64,000 nt of DNA. It comes from Hoeflea sp. IMCC20628. Its GTDB lineage: Bacteria > Pseudomonadota > Alphaproteobacteria > Rhizobiales > Rhizobiaceae. The stretch spans positions 4,537,662 through 4,601,661 of the forward strand of contig NZ_CP011479.1 of NCBI RefSeq assembly GCF_001011155.1, given 5' to 3'. The notes under the pieces were generated by a model. It ran no database searches and was not told where the DNA came from. It saw only the letters and a program-made list of their open reading frames with translations. A program made the position numbers and the translations under genes. Every line of letters starts with the position of its first letter. The first letter of the stretch is position 1. Positions 9,383 to 19,502 of the stretch are shown here, piece after piece.

Positions 9383-10030
9383 TCAGGCGGGGTCGGCAAA
9401 TCGGTTGAGGTTGGTCCGGGCCGCTTCAAAGAACTGGCCGACCTGCAATCCGTCAACCAGTGCATGGTGCACCTGCACGGCGACCGCACAGCTCCAGCGG
9501 CCATCGGACGCTTCAACGAACTTGCCCCACGAGAAGCGCGGAATGCAATCAAGCGGTCCGGGCAAGGCGTTGTCGAGGGCCGTGAAATCCAGCCAGGGCA
9601 GGCAGGAGAGATAGGCCAGATCAAACCGTTCACCGGTGTTGGCGCCGAGATCAACGCCCTTGGCGGTCTCTTCGATGATCGCCTTGCAGCTCTCATCAAA
9701 CCTTGTCCAGTCCGCGAAATAAGGCAGATAGGCATAGCCAAAGGTATCGCCGGGCCGGGGAACAGTGGCTGACAGCGAGATCGTGTCGTATTCCAGAACC
9801 CGATCGCCCTCAAATCGCATCTTTAGCGCCGGCACGGCGTGAACGCCGGAGCCAATGGCATGCATGAAGGCGCGATAGGGTGAGACGCCCCGGGGTTTGC
9901 CCAGGGTCATCAATGCGGTGACGTCGACACGCGCGGTGGTGGCGAAATGCGGCCGGTCATAGGTCCGGAACAGCTGAAACTGTCCGGCCCGTGACCAGGT
10001 CGCAAGGTCAATTTCGCGCGCGTCAGTCAT
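9383..10030 (-). CDS. Chloramphenicol acetyltransferase-like protein
   Basis: The 215-residue protein of the CAT family carries the catalytic motif VHHALVDGLQ (HHxxxDG) near residue 190, plus SPYRAFMHAI and SCLPWLDFTAL, which align with classical CATs. Chloramphenicol resistance is possible, but many chromosomal CAT homologues have other or no activity. The start is taken as the ATG at 10030 (MTDAREIDLATWSR), because the 10 residues encoded upstream overlap typA. Only one base separates it from the typA stop, so the two are almost certainly co-transcribed. Confidence 0.85.
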   Translation of the reverse strand: MTDAREIDLATWSRAGQFQLFRTYDRPHFATTARVDVTALMTLGKPRGVSPYRAFMHAIGSGVHAVPALKMRFEGDRVLEYDTISLSATVPRPGDTFGYAYLPYFADWTRFDESCKAIIEETAKGVDLGANTGERFDLAYLSCLPWLDFTALDNALPGPLDCIPRFSWGKFVEASDGRWSCAVAVQVHHALVDGLQVGQFFEAARTNLNRFADPA

Positions 10031-10031
10031 G

Positions 10032-11858
10032 TCAGGCGGCGTTGGCGCCGGTTTTACCAAACCGCTTGCGGTCAGTTGCGTCGAGGTAACGCTTGCGCAG
10101 ACGGATCGATTTCGGCGTGACTTCCATCAGCTCATCGTCCTGAATCCAGGACAGCGAACGGTCAAGCGTCATGCGGATCGGCGTTGTCAGCTTGATCGCC
10201 TCATCCTTGCCGGCGGCGCGGATGTTGTTGAGCTGCTTGGCCTTGAGCACGTTGACTTCAAGATCGTTGTCGCGGGTATGAATGCCGATGATCATGCCCA
10301 TATAGACCTTGTCGCCCGGCTCGATGATCATCGGGCCACGGCTTTCCAGGTTGAACATCGCGTAGGCGACGGCTTCACCGGACATGTTGGACAGCAACAC
10401 ACCATTGGTACGGCCGGCAATATCACCCTTGTAAGCCTGATACTCATGGAACAGACGGTTCATCACCGCAGTGCCGCGCGTATCGGTCAGCAGTTCCGAC
10501 TGGTAGCCGATCAGGCCGCGTGTCGGCGCGTGGAACACCAGGCGCTGACGATTGCCGCCCGAGGGGCGCAGTTCGGTCATCTCTGCCTTGCGCTCGGCCA
10601 TCTTCTGCACGACGATTCCGGAATGCTCTTCGTCGACGTCGATGACGACCTCTTCGATCGGCTCCATCAACTGGCCGTTTTCATCATTGTGCATGACGAC
10701 GCGCGGACGCGACACGGCCAGTTCGAAACCTTCGCGGCGCATGGTCTCGATCAGCACGGCCAGCTGCAATTCGCCACGGCCGGAGACGTAGAACGAATCC
10801 TTGGCGCTTGATTCTTCGATCTTCAGGGCGACATTGCCTTCGGCTTCGCGGAACAAGCGATCGCGAATGACGCGGCTTGTCACCTTGGTGCCTTCGGTGC
10901 CGGCCAGCGGCGAATCATTGACCATGAAGCTCATGGTCACTGTCGGCGGATCGATCGGCTGGGCGTGAAGCGGTTCGGTGACCGAAGGGTCGCAGAATGT
11001 ATCGGCGACGGTGCCCTTGGACAGACCGGCGATGGCAACAATGTCGCCTGCATGAGCTTCTTCGAGCGCCACGCGCTCAAGGCCGCGGAAGGAAAGAATC
11101 TTGGAAACGCGTCCGGTTTCCACCAGGCTTCCGTCGCCATGCAGAACCTTGACCTGCTGGTTGGCCTTGACGGTTCCGGAATGAATGCGGCCGGTGATGA
11201 TGCGTCCGAGGAACGGATTGGCTTCCAGAATGGTTCCGATCATCCGGAACGCGCCTTCTTCGACCTTGGGCTCAGGCACATGCTCGAGAACCAGGTCGAA
11301 CAATGGTGCAAGCGTGCCGCCATCTTCCGGACGATCCGGTCCGGTCGACATCCAGCCATTGCGGCCCGAACCATACATGATCGGGAAGTCGAGCTGCTCG
11401 TCGGTGGCGTCAAGCGCTGCGAAGAGGTCGAAGACTTCGTTGATGACTTCATCGACGCGGGCGTCGGGGCGGTCGATCTTGTTGATGGCGACGATCGGAC
11501 GAAGTCCGACCTTCAGCGCCTTGCCGACCACGAACTTGGTCTGTGGCATCGGGCCTTCAGCTGCATCAACCAGCACGATGGCGCTATCGACCATCGACAG
11601 AATGCGCTCCACCTCGCCGCCGAAGTCGGCGTGGCCAGGGGTGTCGACGATGTTGATGCGGTTACCCTTCCAATCCACCGAAGTGGCCTTGGCGAGAATG
11701 GTGATGCCCCGCTCTTTTTCGATGTCGCCCGAATCCATCGCGCGTTCCTGAACGCGTTCGTTTTCGCGGTAGACACCGGACTGCTTGAGCATTTCGTCGA
11801 CGAGCGTGGTTTTGCCATGGTCAACGTGGGCGATAATCGCAATATTGCGCAGGGACAT
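10032..11858 (-). CDS. typA: Ribosome-associated translational GTPase TypA/BipA
   Basis: The 608-residue translation-factor GTPase acts on the ribosome in 50S assembly and stress or cold adaptation. The GTPase motifs are present: [10 protein letters not shown] (G1), RGIT (G2), [12 protein letters not shown] (G3) and NKID (G4). They are followed by EF-Tu-like domain 2 and EF-G-like domains with [17 protein letters not shown], and the BipA-specific C-terminal domain. Its start lies only 27 bases downstream of a strong terminator-like hairpin (11885-11910), which suggests control by transcript termination. Confidence 0.97.
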   Translation of the reverse strand: MSLRNIAIIAHVDHGKTTLVDEMLKQSGVYRENERVQERAMDSGDIEKERGITILAKATSVDWKGNRINIVDTPGHADFGGEVERILSMVDSAIVLVDAAEGPMPQTKFVVGKALKVGLRPIVAINKIDRPDARVDEVINEVFDLFAALDATDEQLDFPIMYGSGRNGWMSTGPDRPEDGGTLAPLFDLVLEHVPEPKVEEGAFRMIGTILEANPFLGRIITGRIHSGTVKANQQVKVLHGDGSLVETGRVSKILSFRGLERVALEEAHAGDIVAIAGLSKGTVADTFCDPSVTEPLHAQPIDPPTVTMSFMVNDSPLAGTEGTKVTSRVIRDRLFREAEGNVALKIEESSAKDSFYVSGRGELQLAVLIETMRREGFELAVSRPRVVMHNDENGQLMEPIEEVVIDVDEEHSGIVVQKMAERKAEMTELRPSGGNRQRLVFHAPTRGLIGYQSELLTDTRGTAVMNRLFHEYQAYKGDIAGRTNGVLLSNMSGEAVAYAMFNLESRGPMIIEPGDKVYMGMIIGIHTRDNDLEVNVLKAKQLNNIRAAGKDEAIKLTTPIRMTLDRSLSWIQDDELMEVTPKSIRLRKRYLDATDRKRFGKTGANAA

Positions 11859-11884
11859 AGGTAAGGTCTCATTCTGGAGAATAC

Positions 11885-11910
11885 AAAAGCGCCGGATGTG
11901 GATCCGGCGC
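11885..11910 (-). terminator. Terminator-like hairpin in front of typA
   Basis: GCGCCGGAT at 11889-11897 and ATCCGGCGC at 11902-11910 form a perfect 9-bp stem with a 4-base loop. On the minus strand it is followed by TTTT and then GTAT. It has the form of an intrinsic terminator, yet it lies 216 bases after the oligopeptidase stop and just 27 bases before the typA ATG. It may end read-through from the oligopeptidase gene, or act as an attenuator within the typA leader. Confidence 0.65.
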
Positions 11911-12125
11911 CGGCCGGCAAACGCCGGAATTCGTGCGGCTTATACAGGGTTTTTCGCAGTTGCGAAAGAGGTTATGACCACAGAGCTGCTCTCTCGTCAA
12001 GAAAGGGCGCAGATCGCCCTCTCTGATCATATCATACCGGTCACGTAACAAATGCCCGGATCCCGCTGACCGGATCAATTGTGATTTTTCAGCGTTTGCC
12101 GCCGGCCCGATCCGTCAGATCCGGC

Positions 12126-14174
12126 TCAGGCCAATCCACGCTTTTCAAGCATCGCCGTGGCGTCGGGCATGCGGCCGCGGAAAGCCTTGTACAGCTCTGC
12201 CGGATCGCGCGATCCACCGGCCGAATAGACATAGGAGCGCAGCTTTTCGGCGGTTTCCGGGTCAAACGGATCGCCGGTCTCCTCAAAAGCAGCAAAGGCG
12301 TCGGCATCGAGCACTTCCGACCACATGTAAGAATAGTAGCCAGCCGAATAGCCTTCGCCAGAGAACACATGCAGGAAATGCGGGCTGGCGTGACGCATGG
12401 CAATGGCCTCGGGCATGCCGAGTTTCTTCAGCGTGTCAGCCTCGAATGTTGCCGGATCGGTTTTCTCGCCGGCGGTGTGCCAGGCCATGTCGACCAGCGC
12501 GGAAGCCGTGAATTCGACAGCGGCAAATCCGGCATTGAAGGTTTGCGCCGCAAGCACCTTGTCCAGAAGCGCGCGCGGGATCGGCTCATTGGTCTTGTAA
12601 TGCCGCGCGTGTTTTTCGAGAATTTCGGGCACCGTCAGCCAATGCTCAAACAGCTGTGATGGAAGTTCGACGAAGTCGCGGCTGACCGATGTGCCCGACA
12701 GCGACGGATAGGTCACGTCCGACAACATGCCGTGCAGGGCGTGGCCGAATTCATGAAACAGCGTGCGCGCATCATTGAGGGACAGCAATGCTTCCTGCCC
12801 GGCTGCGGGCTTGGCGAAGTTCATCACATTGGTGATGATCGGCACTTCACCGGTTGAACCGTCCGGCATGGCCAGCTTGTGCTGGCTTCGCATGCCGCTC
12901 ATCCAGGCGCCGGAGCGTTTTGAGGGCCGGGCGAAGTAATCGGCGATGAACGTGGCGATCATCTTGCCGCCGCGATCGGTCACCTCAAACACCCGAGCAT
13001 CGGGGTGTGGACCACGGATATCCTTGCGTTCGGTCATCGTGATGCCGAAAAGCCGGTTTGCCACATCGAAACAGGCTTCGATAATCCTGCTCAGCGGGAA
13101 ATAAGGCTTGAGCTCGGCTTCGGAAAAGTTGAAGCGGCGGGCTTTCAGCTTCTCGGCGTAATAGCGCCAGTCCCAGGCGGCCACTTCATGGTTGCCGCCT
13201 TCCTCGGTGATCAGCTTGGCCAGCTCGGTGCGATCGGTGTCGGCATGGGTGACGGCGCGGGCCCAGACATCGCCAAGCAAGGCTTCGACTGCTTCCGGCG
13301 TCTTGGCCATGGTGTCGTCGAGCTTGTAGGCGGCGTAGCTGTCATAGCCGAGCAGCAGGGCTTTTTCCGTGCGCAAGCTGATGATCTGTGAAATCAGCGC
13401 GGCGTTGTCGGTCTCGCCGTCGGTGCCGCGCGCTGTCCAGGCCTTGAAGGCGATTTCGCGCAGATCGCGACGTGCGCTGGTGCTCAGGAATGGCTCGATG
13501 ATCGAGCGCGACAGGGTGACGGCATATTTGCCCTTGTGGCCGAGGTCTTCGGCAACGGCTGCCATGGCAGCGCGCAGATCATCGGACAATCCGTCCAGAT
13601 CGGCGCCATCATCGAGCAGCAGGAGATAGTTCTTCTCATCAGCCAGCACATTCTGGCCGAACTGCGCCCCGAGACCGGCGAGCTTCTCGCCAACTTCAGC
13701 CAGCCGCGACTGTCCGGCCTCATCGAGTGCTGCGCCTGATTTGACGAAGGATTTCCAGATCCGCTCCAGCACGCGGTCCTGTTCCGGCGACAATCCGATC
13801 TCGGCACGCTTCTGGTAAAGGCTGTCGACGCGCTCGAACAGCGCCTTGTTCATGGCGATCTTCGAGTAATGCCGCGACATGCGTGGCGCAATGTCGCGTT
13901 CCAATGCCTGAATGGCATCATTGGTGTCGGTTCCGGCCCGGTTCCAGAACAGGCTTGAAACTTTCGACAGCTTGTCACCAGCCAGCTCCAGCGCCTCAAC
14001 CGTGTTGGCGAAGCTCGGCGCCTCGGCATTGCCGGCGATGGCCTGAATGTCCGCATCATGCTCGGCAAGTGCTGTGTCAAATGCCGGTGCAAAATCCGTG
14101 ACTGCGACTTTTGCGAATTCCGGCAGACCGAGCGGTCCGGTCCAGTCGAATACGGGTGAAGCAGGTGATGTCAT
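12126..14174 (-). CDS. M3 family oligopeptidase (oligopeptidase A / Dcp type)
   Basis: This zinc metallopeptidase degrades short peptides, probably signal peptides and proteolysis products, in the cytoplasm. The 682-residue protein has the zinc motif TLFHEFGHALHGML (HExxH) near residue 454 and the downstream Glu helix FVELPSQLFEHW, as in M3A peptidases. The open frame extends 69 bases upstream, but AAGGAG stands 8 bases before the ATG at 14174 and the family N-terminus begins here (TSPASPVFDWTGP). There is no signal peptide. Dcp and PrlC/OpdA are hard to tell apart by eye. Confidence 0.92.
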   Translation of the reverse strand: MTSPASPVFDWTGPLGLPEFAKVAVTDFAPAFDTALAEHDADIQAIAGNAEAPSFANTVEALELAGDKLSKVSSLFWNRAGTDTNDAIQALERDIAPRMSRHYSKIAMNKALFERVDSLYQKRAEIGLSPEQDRVLERIWKSFVKSGAALDEAGQSRLAEVGEKLAGLGAQFGQNVLADEKNYLLLLDDGADLDGLSDDLRAAMAAVAEDLGHKGKYAVTLSRSIIEPFLSTSARRDLREIAFKAWTARGTDGETDNAALISQIISLRTEKALLLGYDSYAAYKLDDTMAKTPEAVEALLGDVWARAVTHADTDRTELAKLITEEGGNHEVAAWDWRYYAEKLKARRFNFSEAELKPYFPLSRIIEACFDVANRLFGITMTERKDIRGPHPDARVFEVTDRGGKMIATFIADYFARPSKRSGAWMSGMRSQHKLAMPDGSTGEVPIITNVMNFAKPAAGQEALLSLNDARTLFHEFGHALHGMLSDVTYPSLSGTSVSRDFVELPSQLFEHWLTVPEILEKHARHYKTNEPIPRALLDKVLAAQTFNAGFAAVEFTASALVDMAWHTAGEKTDPATFEADTLKKLGMPEAIAMRHASPHFLHVFSGEGYSAGYYSYMWSEVLDADAFAAFEETGDPFDPETAEKLRSYVYSAGGSRDPAELYKAFRGRMPDATAMLEKRGLA

Positions 14175-14254
14175 GAAAGGCTCCTTGTTAAGGCAACATG
14201 TAGGCCCGGAGGCGGCTTCGAACAAGACGACGGGCAAATGCAAAGCCGGGCGCG

Positions 14255-14292
14255 CAAAACAAAACGGGCGGGACCTTGGCCGGTCCCGCCCG
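14255..14292 (-). terminator. Intrinsic terminator of argG
   Basis: CGGGCGGGACC at 14265-14275 pairs perfectly with GGTCCCGCCCG at 14282-14292 (11 bp, loop TTGGCC). On the minus strand it is followed by TTTTGTTTTG. It stands 24 bases after the argG stop, as expected for that gene. Confidence 0.9.
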
Positions 14293-14316
14293 TGATTTTC
14301 AATGCTGTCTTCGAAT

Positions 14317-15546
14317 TCAGCTCTTGCGGTTGCGCGCTGCCAGTGTCCGCAGGCGCAGCGCGTTCAAGCGGATGAAGCCTTCCGCATCCTTCTGGTCATA
14401 GGCGCCGCGGTCGTCCTCGAAAGTGACCAGAGCATCGGAATAGAGCGACTGGTCGCTTTCGCGGCCGGTAACCATAACATTGCCCTTGTAGAGCTTGAGG
14501 GTGACTTCACCCTCGACATGTTTCTGGCTCAGATCGATGGCCGCCTGCAGCATTTCGCGTTCCGGCGAGAACCAGAAGCCGAAATAGATCAGCTCGGCAT
14601 AACGCGGCATCAGCTCATCCTTGAGATGGGCTGCGCCGCGGTCGAGCGTGATTGATTCCATTGCCCGGTGGGCAGTCAGCAGGATGGTGCCGCCGGGGGT
14701 CTCGTAGACGCCGCGTGATTTCATGCCGACAAAGCGGTTTTCGACCAGATCAAGACGGCCGATACCATTGTCGCGGCCATAGTCGTTGAGTTCGGCCAGG
14801 ATTGTCGCCGGGCTCTTGCGGACGCCGTTGATCGAGACTGCGTCGCCCTGTTCAAAACCGATCTTGATGATCGTTGCCTTGTCGGGCGCGGCTTCCGGCG
14901 AAATCGTGCGCATATGCACATATTCGGGTGCTTCGACAGCCGGATCTTCCAGCACCTTGCCCTCGGATGAGGAGTGCAGCAGGTTGGCGTCGACCGAGAA
15001 CGGGGCTTCGCCCATCTTGTCCTTGGCCACCGGGATCTGGTGCTCTTCGGCAAACTTGATCAGATCGGTACGGCTCTTGAAGGACCAGTCGCGCCATGGC
15101 GCGATGATCTTGATGTCAGGGTTGAGCGCATAGGCCGACAGTTCGAAACGGATCTGGTCATTGCCCTTGCCGGTGGCGCCGTGGGCGATGGCGTCAGCGC
15201 CGGTTTCATGGGCGATTTCCACCAGCCGCTTGGAAATCAGCGGCCGGGCAATAGAGGTGCCGAGCAGGTAGACGCCTTCATAGACGGCATTGGCGCGGAA
15301 CATCGGGAAGACGAAATCGCGGACGAATTCCTCGCGGACATCTTCAATGTAGATGTTCTTGTCGGGGATGCCGAGCATCTCGGCCTTCTTGCGCGCCGGC
15401 GCCAGCTCTTCGCCCTGGCCGAGGTCGGCGGTGAAGGTAACGACTTCGGCACCGAACTCGGTTTGCAGCCATTTGAGAATGATCGAAGTGTCCAGACCGC
15501 CGGAATAGGCGAGAACGACCTTCTTGACGTCCTTGTGCGATGCCAT
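14317..15546 (-). CDS. argG: Argininosuccinate synthase
   Basis: The enzyme joins citrulline and aspartate with ATP to argininosuccinate, the penultimate step of arginine synthesis. The 409-residue protein has the PP-loop [15 protein letters not shown] at residue 13, [15 protein letters not shown] near 95 and [15 protein letters not shown] near 120, all family signatures. It starts with [15 protein letters not shown]. It appears to be a single-gene unit with its own terminator. Confidence 0.98.
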   Translation of the reverse strand: MASHKDVKKVVLAYSGGLDTSIILKWLQTEFGAEVVTFTADLGQGEELAPARKKAEMLGIPDKNIYIEDVREEFVRDFVFPMFRANAVYEGVYLLGTSIARPLISKRLVEIAHETGADAIAHGATGKGNDQIRFELSAYALNPDIKIIAPWRDWSFKSRTDLIKFAEEHQIPVAKDKMGEAPFSVDANLLHSSSEGKVLEDPAVEAPEYVHMRTISPEAAPDKATIIKIGFEQGDAVSINGVRKSPATILAELNDYGRDNGIGRLDLVENRFVGMKSRGVYETPGGTILLTAHRAMESITLDRGAAHLKDELMPRYAELIYFGFWFSPEREMLQAAIDLSQKHVEGEVTLKLYKGNVMVTGRESDQSLYSDALVTFEDDRGAYDQKDAEGFIRLNALRLRTLAARNRKS

Positions 15547-15753
15547 GAATTGCTCTTTCTGTCTTGAAGCTTTGCCCCGGAAAGTTTTGAATTTTCAGGG
15601 GCCCTGAATTTTGCCGCACTTTTAGCGGGTTTGCAGCGCCATGCAAGGGTTAAGCCCGCTGCTGTGGAGCCAGCTGCAGACCACTGTGTTTGACGGGTGG
15701 TTGTCTCACGCATTATCTGTTCAACCAAACATTGAAGTAAGAGGGAGGCGGAC

Positions 15754-16579
15754 ATGGCTGATATTCAATCGGTGATGGACAAGGACAAGGTTGCGGTGGT
15801 GACGGGTGCCGCATCCGGCATCGGCCTGGCCGCAGCCAGGATCTTTGCTGCGCGTGGCATGTGCGTCGTGCTGGTCGACAATGACCGGGACAGGCTGGCA
15901 GAGGCCGAAAAGGCCGTGGCGGCACATTCAGCTAATCCTGCCACCGATATCGTGTCGATTGAAACCGATGTCAGTGATCTTGAAGCTGTCGAGGCGCTGG
16001 AGCGGGCGGTGCTGGAGCGGTTCGGCCGCGTCCACCTGCTGATGAACAATGCCGGCATCCAGCCCGGCAGCAGCGTGTTCGGGCCGCAGGCCAACTGGGA
16101 CAAGGTGCTAAGCGTCAATCTCGTCGGCATCATCAATGGCAGCCGTGTATTCGGGCCTTGGCGACATTGTAAGCGGGATCGCCGGGCGGCGTGGTGATGC
16201 CCTGCTTGGAGCCGGTATTGATGATCATGCCGGGGTGAAGGCTTTCACCGAGGCGCTTGAGCATGAGTTGCGCAACACATCTGATTGCCAGATCAGTGCC
16301 CATCTGCTGATTCCGGGGTTTGTCTACACGCCGCTGACCTCACGGGGCCGGAGCGAAAAACCGGACGCGGCCTGGACGCCGGAACAGACCGTCGATTTCA
16401 TGATCGACAGCCTGGAAAAGGGCGATTTCTACATTCTGTGCCCGGACAACGATGTCGACCGCGCCACCGATGAAAAGCGCATTGCCTGGGCCGCTGGCGA
16501 CATCATCGAAAACCGCCCGCCGCTGTCGCGCTGGCACCCGGATTATGCGGAGGCGTTCAAGGACTACCTCAAGACCTGA
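15754..16579 (+). pseudogene. SDR-family oxidoreductase, disrupted by an internal inversion
   Basis: This is a short-chain dehydrogenase. Residues 1-135 are intact: the NAD site TGAASGIGLAAARIF and NNAGIQP are present. After NGSRVFGP (about 16156) the frame runs into nonsense and stops at 16197. The C-terminal part (GVKAFTEALEHELRN onward) resumes in a different frame at about 16232 and ends at 16579. The missing middle, with the catalytic Ser and the YNVAK (YxxxK) motif, is readable on the opposite strand at about 16154-16234. The gene is thus broken by a small inversion with loss of roughly 20 bases. GAGGGAGG precedes the ATG, so translation would start but yield a truncated protein. No activity is expected unless the segment can flip back. 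Confidence 0.85.
16154..16234 (-). other. Inverted catalytic segment of the SDR gene
   Basis: Read on the minus strand this roughly 80-base segment encodes PGMIINTGSKQGITTPPGD, then PAYNVAKA, in one frame. These are the SDR catalytic Ser region and YxxxK motif. In a normal member they lie between NGSRVFGP and GVKAFTEAL, exactly the two flanks seen here on the plus strand. The right edge fits perfectly if re-inverted (NVAKA then GVKAF). At the left edge about 7 residues are missing, so the event was an inversion plus a small deletion. Confidence 0.85.
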
Positions 16580-16708
16580 GTAGGCTCCGGGAGCTTTCTG
16601 CCGCGCCGACCGGATCGACAAGGGTCTGCCTATCACATGAAAGGATTGGCAGCCCGGCCAAACCCGCCTACAAATCCCGCATTGCTGTTTCGAGCCATAG
16701 GGCTGCCC

Positions 16709-17350
16709 ATGACTTTCGTCCCTGATCTCTCCACCCTGCTCGCCTTTTTCGTGGCCTCGATCGTGCTGGCGATCACGCCCGGGCCGGACATGACGTTGTT
16801 TGTATCGCGCGCACTGTCTGATGGGCGGGCTGCGGGGTTTGCCTGTGTCGCAGGCGCGATGAGTGGAATAACGGTGCACACACTGATGGTGGCGCTGGGG
16901 CTCTCGGCGCTGGTGGTGGCGTCGCCGGCAGCATTTTTCGCGCTCAAGGCAGTGGGTGCAGCCTATCTTATGTGGCTTGCCATTCAGGCCATCCGCAAAG
17001 GTTCCAGCCTGACGCTGCCGGTATCAGGTCCGTCAGGTCGCGGCGCCATGGCGAATTGGGCGCAGGGGCTCGGGGTCAATCTGCTGAACCCGAAGATCAT
17101 CCTGTTTTTCATGACCTTCCTGCCGCAATTTGTCGCGGCATCCGATCCGCATATCACCGGCAAGCTGATTTTTCTGGGTATGTTCTTCGTGGTGGTTTCA
17201 ACGCCGATTGTCATCGGCATCGTGTTGGGTGCCCACGGACTGGCAGGCTGGCTGAAGCGCAAACCGCAGGTGATGCGGATCGTGGACTATGTCTTCGCTG
17301 CGGTGTTTTCGGTTTTTGCGCTGAAGATCTTGCTGGCCCAAAGCCGCTGA
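16709..17350 (+). CDS. LysE/RhtB family amino-acid exporter
   Basis: The 213-residue membrane protein has about six hydrophobic helices. The family motif AITPGPDMTLFVSRAL lies at residues 22-37 and GVNLLNPKIILFFMTFLPQF near 120, both diagnostic for LysE/RhtB exporters. The frame opens 72 bases upstream, but the ATG at 16709 gives the standard N-terminus. The substrate, probably an amino acid or homoserine-like compound, cannot be assigned. Its stop is adjacent to that of the next, convergent gene. Confidence 0.9.
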   Translation: MTFVPDLSTLLAFFVASIVLAITPGPDMTLFVSRALSDGRAAGFACVAGAMSGITVHTLMVALGLSALVVASPAAFFALKAVGAAYLMWLAIQAIRKGSSLTLPVSGPSGRGAMANWAQGLGVNLLNPKIILFFMTFLPQFVAASDPHITGKLIFLGMFFVVVSTPIVIGIVLGAHGLAGWLKRKPQVMRIVDYVFAAVFSVFALKILLAQSR

Positions 17351-17848
17351 TCAGCTCTCGACGTTCTCGACATCTTTCGAGCTGGCGCGTTCGCTCGGCA
17401 GCCAGCGGCCGGCATTGCGTCCTGTAAAAAGCCAGTAGACGCTGGCGCCGATGATGCCGCAGGCGATGTTGATTGCGATCAACCGTCCCGGTTCGATTGA
17501 TGCGGCTGAACCAGAGTTCATGCGTGTGACGAACGGCACGCTGGTCACCGCCAGCGCGATGACACCACCGGCCAGCGCGTAGCTCAGCCAGTCGCGCCGC
17601 CGCCAGAATTCGAAGATTGCGATGACGACAAGGGCAGGCAGCAGCACCGCGCGGGCAAACAGGCTGGAGACACCGATCACGCCGATCACCAGGGTCACGG
17701 TGAGCTCAAGCTCATTGATGCGGCCGAAATCCTCGGGCACCACCAGCCGGGCCAGAAAGGCGTAGGCGAGCCCTGCCGCCAGACAGCCGACGAAGAAGCC
17801 GAAGGCGATGGCAAACATCCGGACGAGAAGGCGGAGAATATCGCTCAT
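17351..17848 (-). CDS. Hypothetical inner-membrane protein
   Basis: The 165-residue protein has four predicted membrane helices (about residues 10-32, 48-75, 83-104 and 122-142) and a short charged tail. I recognise no named domain. It ends directly against the LysE gene (convergent, zero bases between stops). It begins 8 bases after the rlmN stop on the same strand, so it is likely the second gene of an rlmN operon. Confidence 0.75.
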   Translation of the reverse strand: MSDILRLLVRMFAIAFGFFVGCLAAGLAYAFLARLVVPEDFGRINELELTVTLVIGVIGVSSLFARAVLLPALVVIAIFEFWRRRDWLSYALAGGVIALAVTSVPFVTRMNSGSAASIEPGRLIAINIACGIIGASVYWLFTGRNAGRWLPSERASSKDVENVES

Positions 17849-17856
17849 CTGGTGCG

Positions 17857-19104
17857 TCAGTCGGCGCCGTGGCCGGCAATCATCACCGCTTCGAGCGCCA
17901 GGCGGTCGGTCTTGCGCATCCGCTCCGATTCGCTCTTGAGCTGACCGCAGGCGGCCAGAATGTCACGGCCGCGCGGCCGGCGGATCGGCGAGGCATAGCC
18001 ATTGGCATTGATGAAATCGGCGAATGTTTCGATCGTGTCCCAATCGGAGCACTCATAGTTGGAACCGGGCCAGGGATTGAACGGAATCAGGTTGATCTTG
18101 GCGGGAATGCCCTTGAGCAGCCGCACCAGTTCCTTGGCGTCGGACAGGCTGTCATTGACGCCCTTGAGCATCACATATTCGAATGTGATGCGCCGCGCAT
18201 TGGAGACGCCGGGATAGGTCCGGCAAGCGTCGAGCAGTTCCTTGAGCGGGTATTTCTTGTTGATCGGCACCAGTTCATCGCGCAATTCATCGCGCACAGC
18301 GTGCAGCGAAATCGCCAGCATGACGCCGATTTCTTCGCCGGTGCGAACGATGCCCGGCACCACGCCGGAGGTCGACAGGGTGATTCGACGCCGCGACAGG
18401 GCCAGCCCGTCGCCATCGGCGGCAATCAGCAGGGCTTTCTTGACATGGTCGAAATTATACAGCGGCTCGCCCATGCCCATCATGACGATATTGGTGACCT
18501 TGCGGCCTTCGGTCGGCACGATTGCGCCCTGCGGTGTATCCCGGTGCGGAAAGTCGCCGAGCTTGTCGCGGGCGACGAGCAACTGCGCCAGAATTTCTTC
18601 GGCGGTCAGGTTACGCACCAGCTTCTGGGTGCCGGTGTGGCAGAAGGTGCAGGTTAGCGTGCAACCGACCTGGCTGGAAATGCACAGCGTGCCGCGGCCT
18701 TCCTCGGGAATATAGACAGTCTCGACCTCGACCGGACGGCCGGCGCCGCGCGGGGGAAACCGCATCAGCCATTTGCGGGTGCCGTCATTGGAGATCTGCT
18801 CTTCGACAATTTCCGGACGTGCAATGGTAAACTTGGCATCAAGCTGCTCGCGCAGGTCTCGCGAGATCGTGTGCATGTCGGCAAAATCGGACGAGCCGCG
18901 CACATAGAGCCAGTGCCAGATCTGGTTGACCCGCATCTTGCGCTGACGCTCGGGCACGCCGGCGTCGGCCATGGCGGCGACCATCTCCTCGCGGTTCATC
19001 CCGACAAGCGTCGGCTTGCCGTCCATCGCCTGGTTGGTGGCTGGCGGGGTCGAAGGCCGCACGGGACGCGCGGAAGGGTCTGTCAGATCTATCGTGGCTG
19101 GCAT
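17857..19104 (-). CDS. rlmN: Dual-specificity 23S rRNA/tRNA adenine-C2 methyltransferase RlmN
   Basis: This radical-SAM methylase targets A2503 of 23S rRNA and A37 of some tRNAs. The 415-residue protein has the cluster motif [11 protein letters not shown] (CxxxCxxC) near residue 150 and [11 protein letters not shown]. The C-terminal [15 protein letters not shown] contains the catalytic Cys that forms the methyl-bridged intermediate. The first 30 residues are Pro/Thr-rich and not conserved, so a later start is possible, but the ATG at 19104 is reasonable. Confidence 0.95.
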   Translation of the reverse strand: MPATIDLTDPSARPVRPSTPPATNQAMDGKPTLVGMNREEMVAAMADAGVPERQRKMRVNQIWHWLYVRGSSDFADMHTISRDLREQLDAKFTIARPEIVEEQISNDGTRKWLMRFPPRGAGRPVEVETVYIPEEGRGTLCISSQVGCTLTCTFCHTGTQKLVRNLTAEEILAQLLVARDKLGDFPHRDTPQGAIVPTEGRKVTNIVMMGMGEPLYNFDHVKKALLIAADGDGLALSRRRITLSTSGVVPGIVRTGEEIGVMLAISLHAVRDELRDELVPINKKYPLKELLDACRTYPGVSNARRITFEYVMLKGVNDSLSDAKELVRLLKGIPAKINLIPFNPWPGSNYECSDWDTIETFADFINANGYASPIRRPRGRDILAACGQLKSESERMRKTDRLALEAVMIAGHGAD

Positions 19105-19178
19105 CGGAAGTTGGTGCTCTTGTTGGATAAGAACCGGGCTTTATCAGGTTTCGCCGGGTTCGTCACCATCAGCGCCGT

Positions 19179-19397
19179 TCACAAGGGCTCACAGCACCGC
19201 GATTGTGGCACCCGCCGCCGTTTCAGCCGCTGCCACAGCCGTGCAAACACGCCAGGCGCCGTGTGGCGGACAACCGGGCAGGCCATCTCGTGATGCCGCG
19301 TGAGCTCGCGGTCCACCATGCTGGCCTGTCGCGCGCCTGCATCCGCCCAGGGTCCCAGTCTGTGGGCCATCAATGTTGCGTGATCATAGTAGCTCAT
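19179..19397 (-). CDS. Small hypothetical protein divergent from a WYL regulator
   Basis: The 72-residue protein begins MSYYDHATLMAHRLGPWAD and ends in a basic Arg/Cys-rich tail. I recognise no family. The frame is open further upstream, but the ATG at 19397 is preceded by AGGAC at a plausible distance. This start leaves the large inverted repeat (19436-19486) upstream rather than inside the gene. Its position suggests it may be a target of the divergent regulator. Coding status is probable, not certain. Confidence 0.55.
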   Translation of the reverse strand: MSYYDHATLMAHRLGPWADAGARQASMVDRELTRHHEMACPVVRHTAPGVFARLWQRLKRRRVPQSRCCEPL

Positions 19398-19435
19398 GGG
19401 TCTTGTCCTGTTGAGTTCAGGCATTTTTTGCCACG

Positions 19436-19486
19436 ACACTGCTGACACCCTGTTGTCAGTGGATGGTGCTAGAGTGTCAGCAGTGT
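19436..19486. promoter_or_regulatory. Large inverted repeat between divergent genes (candidate operator)
   Basis: ACACTGCTGACAC at 19436-19448 and GTGTCAGCAGTGT at 19474-19486 are a perfect 13-bp inverted repeat 25 bases apart. A second, smaller repeat (TGACA at 19443-19447, TGTCA at 19454-19458) sits inside. The element fills the gap between the 72-aa gene (minus) and the WYL regulator (plus, ATG 19503). This is the expected place for an autoregulatory operator. Confidence 0.65.
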
Positions 19487-19502
19487 TGTCGAGGATTTGC
19501 AG

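Noticed and set aside
11869-12078. 69-codon frame between typA and the oligopeptidase gene.
   Set aside because: It runs through the terminator hairpin, has no ribosome site and no protein-like composition.
16136-16579. Second half of the SDR gene as an independent 147-codon gene.
   Set aside because: It lacks the nucleotide-binding and catalytic parts and its start lies inside the first half; it is the displaced C-terminus of the broken gene.
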